From NCBI GenBank assembly GCA_024529925.1, contig JAFEUB010001791.1, forward strand, positions 548,501-612,500: a stretch of 64,000 bases of DNA. The letters run 5' to 3'. The stretch comes from Ophthalmolycus amberensis. Lineage: Eukaryota > Chordata > Actinopteri > Perciformes > Zoarcidae. A program made the position numbers and the translations under genes. Position 1 is the stretch's first letter. Each line of letters begins with the position of its first letter. The notes beneath the pieces were generated by a model, which had not been told where the DNA came from, searched no databases, and saw only the letters and a list, made by a program, of their open reading frames with translations. This document shows, piece by piece, positions 1-12,900 of this stretch.

Positions 1-8
1 CTGTATGA

Positions 9-9
9 T

Positions 10-78
<69 letters not shown>

Positions 79-96
79 GGAGTGCTTCCAAGTCAC

Positions 97-140
<44 letters not shown>
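9..140. repeat. Compound (GA)n-(GACA)n-(GT)n-(GA)n microsatellite
   Basis: Runs of GA, then about 13 GACA tetramers, then after about 20 unique bases a short GT run and a second GA run. Likely highly polymorphic. Confidence 0.95.
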
Positions 141-142
<2 letters not shown>

Positions 143-811
143 TGCGTGCGTGTAACTGGTTGCCATGCTCTTTGAGCCAAATGTGTAATATCTGTGTTAA
201 TATCTGTGTTGGTTTATGGTCATGCCTATCTGTGCAGATTCAAGAAAAAAATGTTGTTTGAGAAGGTCAATCTTTCCTTCTTTAAGAGATTCTGCCTGCT
301 GAACTTGTTGCTGTTAGAAACAACCAGAAGGGGGCAGAAAAAGCTCAGTTTAAAATATATTCCCTCTCGTGTTGCCCATGCGGTTCCTTTTCCCACCTGA
401 TATCCTTCTGCATGTTATTATTTCACTCACAAACTCAAGTTGTCGTTGACAGCTGAATGGTGCTAAATACTCTTATTTCAGTGCATTTAACTCTACCTTC
501 TTCTTGCAACTGTGCAGAAAGTCAAATAAAGCTGAAATACAGAGTTTGTTTGTGTAAGATTATCTTCTAAGCTCAGCGGTGCTGAACTAATAGACTTGGG
601 GCTAAACGAGGTGTTTGTCATGCAAAAAGAGTAAACTATTAATACACACAAATGACTAGTCACATGGCTGGATGTTGGCAGAGGGTGGTGTCCTGGTATT
701 GGCTGCTGGTGGGGAAACATCCTGACTGGGTGGAGTCATGCTGGTGTTACTACAGTCCCAGCAGGTCTTCCTGCTTTAATTAAGCTGGAAGTTTTATCCC
801 CTATCTTTCAT

Positions 812-822
812 CCCCCCCCCCC

Positions 823-853
<31 letters not shown>

Positions 854-859
854 ACACAC
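812..859. repeat. Poly-C tract joined to (CA)n
   Basis: About 28 consecutive C followed directly by about ten CA units. Homopolymer length in such a tract is often unreliable in assemblies. Confidence 0.95.
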
Positions 860-1279
860 TTGTGCTCAGTGTGTGTCCACCTCCCAGTGACGTGAAGGTG
901 TTGACTAATGTGTGTTTGTGTCTTATTTAGAACCTGTTTGCTTTTTAGTCAACTTCAATATAAAACCCTCATATGGGAGAAGAGTGCACTCTAGGAAACG
1001 ATTAAGCTCTCAACTAGATGTAACAGTTCAAGTGTTTTCCCCCTGTGGATCATTCATGGTGTAAATGGAGTGCATGATGGGATGAGATAATATAGGGCAC
1101 TCATCTATGTGAGGAGTTCAGAGAGCTGAGTCCTCAATTACAGCCACAGCCGCGTTGTAGTGCCAAATCCAATAATTAAATCCAGATTAGTCTAGATAAT
1201 GAGATCAAGTCAATAGCTTTAGGATATCACTTTATTCCCTCCATTTATAGTACTTTTGATCTGACAGCGCAGTTTGTGT

Positions 1280-1727
1280 CATATGTACTGCTGTCAGGCC
1301 CCTCCTGCTGCTCTGATTCGCACAATGTTTAAGTCCTCTCCACTCAAACGACATAAAAACGTTGGTTTGCAAAGCAGGGGGAGAAAAACCAAGCAAAACC
1401 ACTGAAAGGTTTTCTCTCGCGCTCTTTGCTCGTCTGTGCGTAAAACAAAAATCGAGCCTGGCGATGATCAGAGAGCCAGAGGCGAACAAGACGAGGAGCC
1501 AGACGAGGAAGTTAGGAGGAGGGACCAGTGCGGTGGCGTGGTGTGTGTGCCGAGAAAACAGTCGTGTACTGGATTCTCCCGGACGCCTTCGGCGCTGTGA
1601 AATCGGAGGATCTCTCCAGTTCTGGTTTTGTACCCGAAGAAGTAATGCGCGCAAAGGGACGCAAGACTCCAATTCTGCTGCGAATCTGCTCATGGGCGAG
1701 TTTTTAACAGGCGGCCGTTTTAAGAAA

Positions 1728-1760
<33 letters not shown>

Positions 1761-1953
1761 TTGCTGTCAATGTCAGCACAGGTAGGGAAGCGAAGGGGAT
1801 CCCGGAAGAACTCGTAGTGCCGGTTACCAGGCTGTCATAGCCTGCACTTTTTATTCCAAAGCGAGCGAGCGCCGATGGACTCGTTGGTCTCAATCAGAAA
1901 ATAGTGACTCACTCATAAAGTTATTGATTTTAACGTGACTGAACGGAAAGAAG
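1280..1953 (+). promoter_or_regulatory. plpp2: Probable promoter and 5' UTR of plpp2
   Basis: This stretch directly precedes the plpp2 start codon and is richer in GC and CpG than the DNA upstream, especially at 1430-1700 and 1860-1900. It contains a (CA)n run at 1729-1758. Open frames on both strands (1232-1756 and 1362-1817) look like by-products of stop-poor GC-rich sequence and match nothing I know. No TATA box is obvious. The transcription start cannot be fixed from sequence, so both limits are approximate. Confidence 0.4.
1729..1758. repeat. (CA)n microsatellite in the plpp2 5' region
   Basis: About 15 CA units, roughly 200 bases before the plpp2 start codon, hence within the promoter or 5' UTR. 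Confidence 0.9.
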
Positions 1954-2014
1954 ATGAAGGAGCTGAGGAAGAAGAAGTTGTACGTGTTGATGGACGTGCT
2001 GTGCGTTGTAGTTG
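1954..2014 (+). CDS. plpp2: plpp2 exon 1 (coding part)
   Basis: Encodes residues 1-20 plus the first base of codon 21. A lysine-rich N terminus (MKELRKKK) precedes the first membrane segment, which begins LYVLMDVLCVVV. The human counterpart has a DVLCLLVA core at the same place. The donor is G|GTAAGT, phase 1. This is the first ATG that joins the conserved frame. Confidence 0.88.
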
Positions 2015-5000
2015 GTAAGTTATGGACACTTAAAGTACGAAACTATACGTCAGCATAATCAGCCTTTTATCTAGGAATTGCACTTTAATGGTGTCAGCGA
2101 TGATTCTTATACCTATAATCAGGTAAAGATCACATGTTTGTGGTTGCAGCAGTTTCTTGTCAGTCGACAAGGCGTGTTTTGCAGCCATGACAGCAACTCA
2201 GGAATTCTTCCTTTTTATTTCCACGTTAAAGTGACACGAAGACATGATTTTAATTGGAGGAAAGATCTGCGGGACAACACTGGAGCTGTTTCATCCCTGT
2301 CTCTCTTTAAACAGGCAAATGAAGCAACTGTGTTTCCAATGCAGTCCAACTATTATAAAAGAGGAGTCATCCTGTTTGTTTATGCACATCCCTACTGCAA
2401 TATTGTCCAGGTTGCAATGTGACGCGTTAAGTGGCACCATGGTGAAAACACAAGAGGAAATAGGTTCATTCTCCCCGCAGGCCTGCTGCATGCTCCGAAC
2501 TACTCAGCAAAAACGTTGCAGGTCTTCACAGAGCCTCAGGAAGCTCAATGTTTGTTTATGGAAATTTGATATGCGTGTGTGTGTGTGTGTGCCTCTTATT
2601 CCTCATTTTCTTCAATATTTTCTCTGCCAGGAATCTTCTCAAGAATTTCCCACTTCCCACATACAGTGCATTTCTCAGGATGTTACTTCCATATTTCTCC
2701 ATAGACCATTGTTTTGCATTTAACTTCAGGGTTAGCTTGTTGGTTTCCATTGTTGTGGCAACTACACCACATGTGTTTGTCTCCTTCTGCCCTCTGAGCA
2801 GTGAACAAATAACGAGTTGTTTTCTTTTGTGAATGGAACTGAATAAGAAGGGGGGGGGCTGTCCACACTTCTTACCCTCTACTCCTGGCACCCTTGTCCG
2901 GACCACACCCATCTTTGTACTTTGTAACCACAAGCCTGTAAAGTTGTGGTTACAAACCACTTCTGCGTTAGTTCCAGCAACAATAGGATGTCCCCAGGAA
3001 CGCATATTGCCATGACGACACATACACACACACACACAGGCTCACAAGTTGAAAACAAAACCAGCCACTCGCTGTCGCTGCTGGTAACAATCAATAGATG
3101 CATCATGTAACATAGATTCATTAATACCTACGTACATTTCTAGACCGTCATGCTTCATAAATCGATGTGATACTTGTGGTCTGCCATTATAATGATGAAG
3201 TTCATAATAACATTTACGTCACAAAAACCAGTGTAAGTGAGAAGTCCTCACTGCAGAGAAAAAGCTGTGTTCAGCCTCAGACATTTTGTGTGTATGTGGA
3301 ATGTACCACTGTGGTGGGACTTTGGGTTTCTGTATTAATGCCACAAGCCCTTGACAGACGTGTGTTGCGTAGTGGTCTGGTGTTTGGCGCCGTGTTCATC
3401 TCCTGTTGTGTCTGCACTGGTGATAGTGGTCGGAAGCTGGAGGGGGAACGTAGAAAAGGATGGTGGCACATGCTTGTGCGGATCTGCTCTGCTGTGCAGT
3501 TTCAGTCCCCCCCCCCCTCCCCTCCCGGCTTTTCGGAGAGCTTAGGGGTGTTTTTCCGTCTGTGGGAACATCCACAGACTGCTGAACTTGATAAGCCTCA
3601 CCATTTTGCTGTCACAAGTCTGGGATTAACGTCTGGGTTTGGTTGGTCGGTCAGGTCAGGATAGTGGCATCCCACCCTTTTGCCCCGCCCTTCCCCTTTG
3701 CCACCCACGTCAGCCACCCAAATGAATGTCATATCAACTCCAAGCTTATGTGAGGTTGCCCCAGCCATATAATATCAACATGGTAGAGCTTGTAATTATG
3801 CTAGCCATTAGCCTATATGGAAACTGAGTTTTGAGATGGGCTGTGACTGCATTTTGGAAATATTTAGATTTGTTATTGTGAACATTCATATGTATTGTGA
3901 ACATATGGTTTTCTAGAGTGAAGCCAATGCGGAAGAGCCTGAAACTTGCATTCTTTCTCCTGGTCAGCAGGTGACCACTCGCCTGGTTGCAAATAGTCCG
4001 GTTTAATAGAAGTCTATGAGAAAATGACCTTACTTCTCTGCTTGATATACTCTCTCAGTAAACATGACGTTTCTGGTCTCAATCGCTAGTTTCAAGTCTT
4101 CTTCAATACAGCATGATGTTCATTTCGTAAATGATGGTCCCATTTAGAGTACAATAGACGATAAAACAGGGCATGCTTTCGGGCGTGGCTACCTTTTGAT
4201 TGACCGGTCGATACCATGATGTTGTCCGGTTTGGGTGTTGTCTGTGTTTTTGCCACAGAACTTAAACCCTTTCAAAGTGTGTTTTCAGTTCATGAAAGAT
4301 AATTGTAACAGTTCGGTCTCCTAAAAATGTCTTATTTAGCGTTCGGTTGAACTTAGCTCCACAAAATAGTTGCTTATAACAAAGAAGTGGTTTTCTATTT
4401 CCTCCAACACAAAGGTTGTTGTATTAGTTTACAGCTATGAAACCCGTCTGCCGCGTCATGGGGGACATCAAATATCAGCCTTGGTCATGAGTTTATTGGT
4501 CATTTGAAGCTCGGCCTCCTTTCTTCTTCTCCTCCATTCTTTCTTCATTGTGTCCCTCCCTTCCTCTCTCCTCCTCTAAGTCTACACTCGGCACAAACAG
4601 ATGGTGGGTGTTGGCTGAGAGGAAAGGCCGGGGTTTAACCTCTCCCTGCGCACAGCTCAGACCCGTATAGGTGCAGTACTGCAGATGGAGGTGGTTCGGG
4701 AGTCAGAGGAGGACCACAGCTGATATTGCTGCATGACTCGGGTGCTTGCAATGAGCTATGAGTAATGTGTAAGATACTCTAAGTATGTGGGACTAAAAGG
4801 CCTCGAGGCAATGAATTGGTGGAAGACACGCATCACGCACAATTTTGTTTTTCCATGTCTCGGCTTTGTGCTGTGTAGTAGTGACAAACCAGTTCTGTTT
4901 AAAGTCTATCCAGCTGAAGTTAAATGTCCCTGTCATGTGATTCTCTTTTGTATTTGCAAGACACAACTGCGCTCGAAGGATGACACTGCGTTATAGTATT

Positions 5001-6931
5001 CTATTCATTTGTTTTGTGTTCATACTACTCTTGTGGATTAGAGCTCACAGCCAGCAGAGAGTCTTCACCTACATACACACAGTGGGAGTTATTTAATTTA
5101 GTATTAGCATCTTGTTCCGGACCTATTCATTACCTGATCTACAATAGCGTTTGCTCCCAAAGCCCCGCAGCTGTAAACAAAGAGCTGCTATGTTTTCCTC
5201 GCCTTATTTTCATCCTTTCAGACTGTTGGTGGATGTGAATATGCCCATGCTCTATGCTTTGACCTCGCTGGAAGTCTGTTCGAGTTTGTTGGTGCTGCAG
5301 CGTCTCCGGGGAGCCGGGTCTCTCATGCCGTTGTGTTGGGAAGACTGATCGCCCCGAGTTCTCAGTGAAAGGCTGCGAAGACGCTTGATGGGAATTGTTT
5401 TCCTCAGGAGAGCTCTGTCATGGAAACTGAAGCCCTTTTAACGAACGGGCACATCCCTCTGAGAAATATGAGCCTGGCTTATCCTTCTCCTTGTCTTTAA
5501 TGACCTTAATTGCTTGAGGATTTAAAGTCTTTCATCAGTCATACTCTAAAGTGGATGAGAAACCACATTCATTTTGAGACATTAAAGTACACCGATTTTA
5601 AAAAGCTCAACAGTGAGCTGGAAGAAAATTTAGGAATTTGAGGGAGAGGCACTATTGTGAGTGTCCCTTTGATGTAATTATCATAGTTCTTATTGTTTTA
5701 AGACATGAATGAGGAGAAAATTGACAGCTTCAACCACCTTTATTTTGGATTTCATGAGAAAAATGGCTTTGCACGTAAAAACTTATGTAGCTTTCCAGTG
5801 TCTTTTGAAAGGCAGAGGATTATAAGTCCTGCCAACATGTTTATTCTTTCCAGTAAAAATAAATCATGCATATAAAAGGAAAGCCAGAGTGAGCGAAGAT
5901 TGCTTTTTGGACAGGGACCACAATTTTGGAAAATGTGGCCCTCATTTGGAGAAGCACGAACAATATCACTGGTGTCAGGCAACCGCTAAACATAGTCATT
6001 TACATACTGAATAATCAGTATATATGTGTAGCAATGATGTGCAGACGACACAGCAACACATTTAGTGACCTTTCAGAGAAGCTCGGCACCATTCATGATA
6101 GTTCCAACTCTTCCTGCAGACCTTTTATGGTTTAGGTTTAAACCTGTGTGGCCGACGTCTTTGATCCCCTCCAAACCCCAGACTCTTTGATAGCTAGATT
6201 TAGCTGCCCTCCCACCACCACTACGCCCTCGCCTGCCACCCTGTCTCCTTCTGCACTGCTTAGACCTAAGCATGCGTAAATGATGCACGGAGCGAAACAG
6301 CAGGATTAGAAATAAAGAATGGGCACTAGCAGCAGGATTTGGTGTGACTGGTAAAGTTGGGCGTTCCTTGTGTGAATTAGAATTCCAGTGGCCAACGGCG
6401 GCCGAGGTTGTAGGCTCAGCACATACCTTCCACATTAGTCAGTCCAGCTTGGGGTGAGACAGTCAGAAGGAGGGAGCTTCAGTTGTTTTGTTTTGAGCCG
6501 CCTTGTAAAGGTCTGTAACAGCATGTTGATAGAGCTTTGGGGCTAGAGGTTCCTTGCTGTCATTTCAACCACGCATGTTTGAATTGGAAGGAAGAAACAA
6601 AAGAGAGCTGGAAATGTTAAAAAAAAAAAAAGTGGGAAGGGATGAGAGTTGGAGGCATGAAAGTCAGATGGAGTAAATGATAAAGAGTGACACAGAAAGA
6701 ATGGCGTTAATGTGAGAGGAAGCGAGAGCTATCAACAGACGGAGGGGGGTGAATATAGAAAGAAGGAACTCCCAGAGTGACCTTCGCACTGGGAAGACGG
6801 GAAATGAGAGTCGAAGAAATTCGTAGGAGAAGAAAATGTTCCAGCTGTGACCCTGAAGGAAAGTTTTAGACCAAACAGGGCAGCCCTGTGGCATGAGAAC
6901 ACCCTTGTCTCTCACACACACACACACACAC

Positions 6932-6967
<36 letters not shown>

Positions 6968-9900
6968 TTTACACGCCTTCAAAATATACATAATGAAAAG
7001 CCAGACTGTATGTTTTTCAAATTGAGGAGAATAATTGTCCGTCCACATGGTTTTACAGGTGCAGCAGGTTATGTCAGAGAAACCAGGGCAAGTAGGTGTG
7101 ATGCACTCTCAAACCACTGAAGCGACTTCCAGATGATCAAGGCGTCAACTTTTTCTTTGAGAGAGAGAGAGAGAGAGAGAGAGGTGACGGGCTTCGAATC
7201 TCAGCTCCAGAGTGCTATTATGGTCCTTCGTAATTGCACATCTGCCAGCTAAATAAAGCACCATCCCATCGAGACCTCTATATTTACAACAGAAGGAGAA
7301 GTGTGTGGGAGGACGCTGCCATCAAGAGAATGACAGACAGAGAGTCGCAGCTCCAGAGAGAAGAATGAATGACTTTGAATAAGAGAGAGGAGGGAGAGGG
7401 CAGAATGGAGGATGTGAATCAGCAGTGGTGGAAGGAATGGAGGAAAGCATATCCCTTCTCTTACTGGCATCTTTGTTTGGCCGTGGTATCAATTAATGCT
7501 GAACTTTTCCGTGACACTCCTCTGACTGTTTAAATGCTCCTCTTGACGCTGCAGTCTCCATCAATCACTCGGCTCTCTGTTGCCCACAAATGCCCACTTC
7601 AGCAGGGGGAGACACCGGGGTGCCACTGTGGGTGAATGCCTATTTCACGACCGGGTAAATGAAAAGCCTTAAAACTTCCCAGAATGGAACCAAAGCCTCT
7701 CCTCTAAAATGTGTCTTTCTTAATCTGAGACAGGAAAGCTTGAGCTCTGCTTCCTGCGACTTCAAACAGGCTCCCATTAGGGGCTCAGGCAGGAGTTCTT
7801 TGAGTGACTGGCAGATGGAGATTAGCTTCCTGGCTACATTCCAGACTGGCAGCGTTTCCTTGCCTCCATCCGAATAAAGCAGGTGTCTAAAGAGAAGGTT
7901 CTCCTGTACCCACCTCCACCAGCTCTGGGGCAGTGTCAGTTTGGGTCGTGGGGTTGTCTCGTGGTATCCCAGAGACCTATTTTGTCTGCCGATGGGTCTA
8001 TTTTTGAGCATGTGTGTCTGCTTTTTAAGAGAGTGGCTGGTTTGTTCCTTGCAGATATGATCAGAGGCACCGCTCATGAGACACACTCGCACACCGCAGG
8101 ATGTACCACACACTCTGCCCATGACGGCAATCCAGACATCATTTCATTTGAGCGCTTTTATTTTTCTTGTAATTTATGACTATCAAGTTAAAGTCATGTG
8201 TCAGCTAAATTAGTGTTTAATTTATGAGCACAGAAATGAAACATTCCTCTTTTTTTTTTACAAGCCAGGGGAGGGTTATTTAAGGCCAGGTGTTTTGACT
8301 TCACTCATCCCATGACAGTGTGTGGCAAACTGGCAAAATCCAAGTTTGTTTAAGAGGATTTAGTAATAGCAAAAGAGACTCATTACAACCTTTAGCATAT
8401 GACTAAACAGATAAATACAAATGACACCCACCAATGTAATTGTAAAATGTCGTTGGTGTACACGCAACAGCGAATTCGGCCTTTTGTGAGCTCGTTGGGT
8501 TGAAGAAGGTGGTGTGTATTTCATTAGCCTGTGGCACCTCCCTTTGAAGATTTTCACTTAATTTTTCTCTCGCTCTGCCGTGATAAATGGCCTCTCGCTC
8601 TGGCAAGTGCTAAAAGCTTCATAAAGCAGTTTGAAGTCGCTCTACCACATCACTAGAAATGATTATGTCCTGCCATTTTAAAGTGACATTCACCATGCTG
8701 TATGAAGTAAATACACTTTTCCCGTGACTTTGTCCAATCTTACACACACCTTTAAAACCTGCTGTTGTGTAGTAGTGATATGTGTTACATTGCAAGTCTT
8801 TCCTTTTACTTTTGTTTGCAGTTCCAGTTGCTTTTTGATGCTGTGATGAATGTAAACATTCCACTAGGCTTAAAAAGTTGGTGTTGGCTGACATAATATT
8901 CAATAGATTCAACCCTCCAACCCCAAAGAACAATACTTATTTTCATGTCTAATAATATTACGTTATCAAATAGCATATTTGACATGCTGTATGTGTGAAT
9001 TTAACTTGGGTCTGGAAATGTTTAAGATCATATTTAGAAAATTCAATGCGTTTAAAGACCAAGCAGTTATAGATAGAGATGCAGTGCTTTACATTAGTAG
9101 TCGTCGTAATAACTCCCGTAATGACACTCTATCAGTTTGGTGAGGTGACGATGAGATGGAAAGGTCTCTTGCCAGCTGGAAGCAGGAAGCAGGATACAGA
9201 TGCACAAGCTGCCACCGTCAGTAAATTCACGTCGGGGGTTCTCCCCCGAGGCGTCTGAGGCAGGATGTTAGTGAAATACAAGAGAACATATATTGTGCTG
9301 TGGTTGTCACAAACAGGATTTTGGTGGCACTAAAAGGAAAATATGTGGAATAAGACTTTATACACCCGATTTACCGCGTCCTGACATGGCTGGTAGATGT
9401 GATAACAGCGTCCCAGTCGGCGTCTGGTGGTCGGCGGCTTGTGGGAAGTCGCTGTGCAGGGACAGGTGTCCTCCAGCTGCTGCTGCTGCTCACAAAGAGA
9501 CGAGGGCTTTTAGACAAAGAGCGGGGAGGTGGAGTACATGCGTTGGACAGGCGTCGGTTGGTGAAATTGCCTGTACTCAAATATTTCTATTTACTGCATG
9601 TGTTGGGAATATGCTTATTCACTTTCTGGAGCTTGATGAGAAGATTAATACCGCGTTCATGCCTGTAACCAAAAGTCCCATCAGTAAATTCATAGCAGGG
9701 TCCTCCCCTGAGCTCCCTGAGACAAGATGTTAGTTATGTCACAAACAGGATGTTGGTGGTGTTAAGAGGAAAAAATGTGGAATAAGACTTTATCCAGCAG
9801 CCGGTTAACTTGGCTTTGTCTAAAACTTGGAAACGGCTAGTTTGGCTCTTTTTGTTATTTTGCATTTCACCCATAATACATCTGCCCACAAAATGTCCGT

Positions 9901-12900
9901 TTTGTGCGGTAAACTGTCAAAACTGAAGGCCATTTTGGCTGATAAGGCGGGTGTGTTTTTTACTTCAACATCTTGTGTTGAAATATTAAAGGTGGGAGTT
10001 GAGATTCCTCCTCTCTGAGAAGATTAGCGCTTCTCCGTGTATAAATCCATTGGCCTCTCTATTTGTGTTTTTTCCTTCCATTTGTCTGGTTGAAACCCAG
10101 CTCCTCCATTGTCGGGGTCACCTTGATCTGCAATCATGTGTTTATCCTATAGAGCGCTACCGTTTACTCTCCTCTCAACACAAAGCTTGTATTTTGCCGC
10201 TGCCCTTACTCACTGAGCCAATAACACTCTTTGTCTTATCGTGTCTGTGAGGAACACGTGTGCAACTAAACAATGTCCGTACTCGTGTCATGTCACCTTG
10301 GATTGATGCGATGTCGGACACGAGTGAGACACACTTCAAAAACAACATGGTGGTGCATCATCTCCGTCAGCTACAATAAGACCATTGTACAGGTGTCGTT
10401 GTGTATCGTTGTTTATTGTGAATTACGGTATTTATTAGGGTCATTCCTCTGCTTCATTATTCAGTCCGGTGTTTATTACAGATAATTTAAGTCATAATGG
10501 TGGCCCTGTGTTTTTTGTTCTCAGATTGAGCAACGGTTTTAGTGTCACATTAACATGCAACACATCCTTCTTCACATCTTTTTGAACCGCTCAGCCCGCT
10601 CCTCTAGCATTCGTTTATCAGTATTGAAACATTTACAGTAGGCTGTCGCTTCACATTCGTTTCAGGGTGGAGTTGAACTCTGTGTTACAGAGTGTTCCCC
10701 TCAACTGAATCCTGATCCACCATCCAGTTGTATATTTTCCTTTTAGTCTCAGTCTTCAGCATGTGGACTCTTCGTCTCTCATCAGTAGGGTTGGGTACCG
10801 AAACTCGGTGCCAATATGGAACCGGTTCCTATACGTCCGGTACCTACCGGACCGAAACGTAACGCAGATTTCGGTGCCTCCTTTCGGTGCTTGAGCTGAT
10901 TGAAATACTTTTTTGACACTACTCTGATGACTCCGTCCTGGCAGCAGGACTCAGTCCTCCGCTCCTCACTCATAGTATTATTACAACGGGCTACTTCGCC
11001 AGTCAGTCTCGCTGGAAGTCCTCCTGGAATTATGTCAGCTCAGCTGCAGACCTTTTTTTTTAATAAAGACTGGGAGGGGTGCACTCCTCATTTACACAGA
11101 AATGTAATACTATTGGTGAGAGCACTTTTCAAGTGTGTGCAGTGTTTTTTCACGGCTGTTTTTCTTGCGTTGAGTATGTGGCTGTATGGCATTGCCACAG
11201 TGGCCTCAAGACTGTCTGTCTGCCTATTATGGACAGTGGTAGTGGATGTCAGGCTGGAGAGCACATTCCTCCGTAGGGCTGCAACGCAATCAATTCATTT
11301 TTACACTTTTTATATGTGAAATGTCAAAGATAATGACAAATATCCATCACAAGCTACCAGACAGCTTTAAGTAAACTTTGACGAATATGATAAATTGGCC
11401 ATTTCTGTTTGTCAAGTCAGGTCTTTCACACACATACTGTATCTACGACAGTCTTACTCCATCAAAATCTCGTGATTATGAAATGGTCACCATTGTAGTC
11501 TTTTAAAAGGAGTAATAAAAAGTTAGAGGTTATGGTCCACAGTGGATCCCTATGGTGACAGGTTTTCACTGCTGGAAAGAAGAAAACAAACATCCAAAAG
11601 AACTCTTCAAACTACCACAGTCCACCTCTCTGCTGTATGTCCTCAGTGGGTTTAAAACACTCGTTGTTTGCCACCAGATTTCCCTTCAGTTAATTCAAGA
11701 GGAGTTTGACTTTAAAGAGGAAGCGCAAAAGAGCATCTGCACAATGTGTTCATTAGCATGTGTTCATCAATACACATTTGCAAAGAGCATGCGCCTTTGT
11801 ACATCAACAGACTGCAGTGAAGTGAGTGTGAACGTGCGTATACCAGAGAGAGGAAGAGAGGTATTTCTGGGATGGATGTCTCCGAACATCTCGAGGACAG
11901 TCGTGCACTCGGGGAGCCTTGAGCAGCTATATTTGGTCTTATTTTTGCACACAGCCACATCATTCAAAAGAGCTGCAGTTGTGTCTGCAGTAATTTGTGT
12001 ACAGTCTTGGAAGTGTGTGTGCGCTCTTGTGTATGTTTGTGATGTTTGATTTTTTACATATGCCCACATGCCTGTGCATATAAATACTACTTTGTACTGT
12101 TTATTTTTGCAATTCCCTGCTGCGCATTTCTACCCTGACATTTTTACTGCTGAGTGTTTTTTCTCTCCTTGTGGGTTGTTTTCATCATTATTGTTTTTAG
12201 ACCTTGAGGTCCAGAGGGAGAGAGAAAACAATTTGGCTGTCCTTGGAGAAACATTTTCACTTCCCAGCTTTTTTAAAAATGATGTCACGTCTGAAAGGGC
12301 ACAAATATGTTATTCCAAAACATTTCTTCTCAAATAGTGATGTCCGTTAACTTGGATCGACCTTGTTCCTGCTCTGTATGCCCAGTTATAATCTAACTGT
12401 GACCAATGAGTTCATCTTATTTCACCAAAAGCTCAATTTCTCCACCTGGATGAATCCAACCTATGTCATCAGACTGTTGTTTCTCTGCTTTGTTGTGGCT
12501 ACAGCGGCACTGCCCTTCATCGTCATGACCATCATGTTCAAGCCCTATCAAAGAGGGGTTTACTGTGACGACGAGAGCATCATGTACCCCCTAAAACCAG
12601 ACACCATCACCCATGGCATGCTGGCGGCTGTCACCATCTCCTGCACCGTCATCATTGTAAGTTTTACTTCATCGACCTTAATAATTGTAATGATGCTAAA
12701 AATGGGGGGGGGGGGGGGCGATTGGATCATGGCCTCAAGAAAACTCTTTTCACTGTTCTCCCTCTTCCCTCAGATCTCCTCGGGAGAGGCTTATCTAGTC
12801 TACAGCAAGAGGATTTACTCAAATTCTGACTTCAACCAGTACGTCGCTGCACTCTACAAGGTAGTGGGCACCTTCTTGTTTGGAGCCTCTGTTAGCCAGT

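Larger units (their letters stand above)
1..1280. other. Upstream noncoding DNA, no gene recognised
   Basis: No reading frame here resembles a known protein. The stretch opens with a compound microsatellite and contains a poly-C/CA tract at 812-859. It could hold distal regulatory DNA of plpp2 or the tail of an upstream gene outside the window; nothing visible decides between these. Confidence 0.5.
2015..12504 (+). other. plpp2: plpp2 intron 1 (10.5 kb)
   Basis: No convincing exon is seen inside. It holds a member of a dispersed repeat (3919-4232), a local duplication (9219-9368 and 9682-9800), ends of two hAT-like elements (10786 and 11274) and CA/GA microsatellites. First introns of this size often contain enhancers, but none is proven here. 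Confidence 0.85.

Noticed and set aside
1232..1817. 174- and 151-codon frames on opposite strands upstream of plpp2
   Set aside because: They overlap each other in the GC-rich promoter/5' UTR, match no known protein and include a CA-repeat translation.
7180..7215. Possible tRNA-like B box (GCTTCGAATCT) after the GA repeat
   Set aside because: No A box at the right distance, no cloverleaf and no SINE tail; most likely chance.
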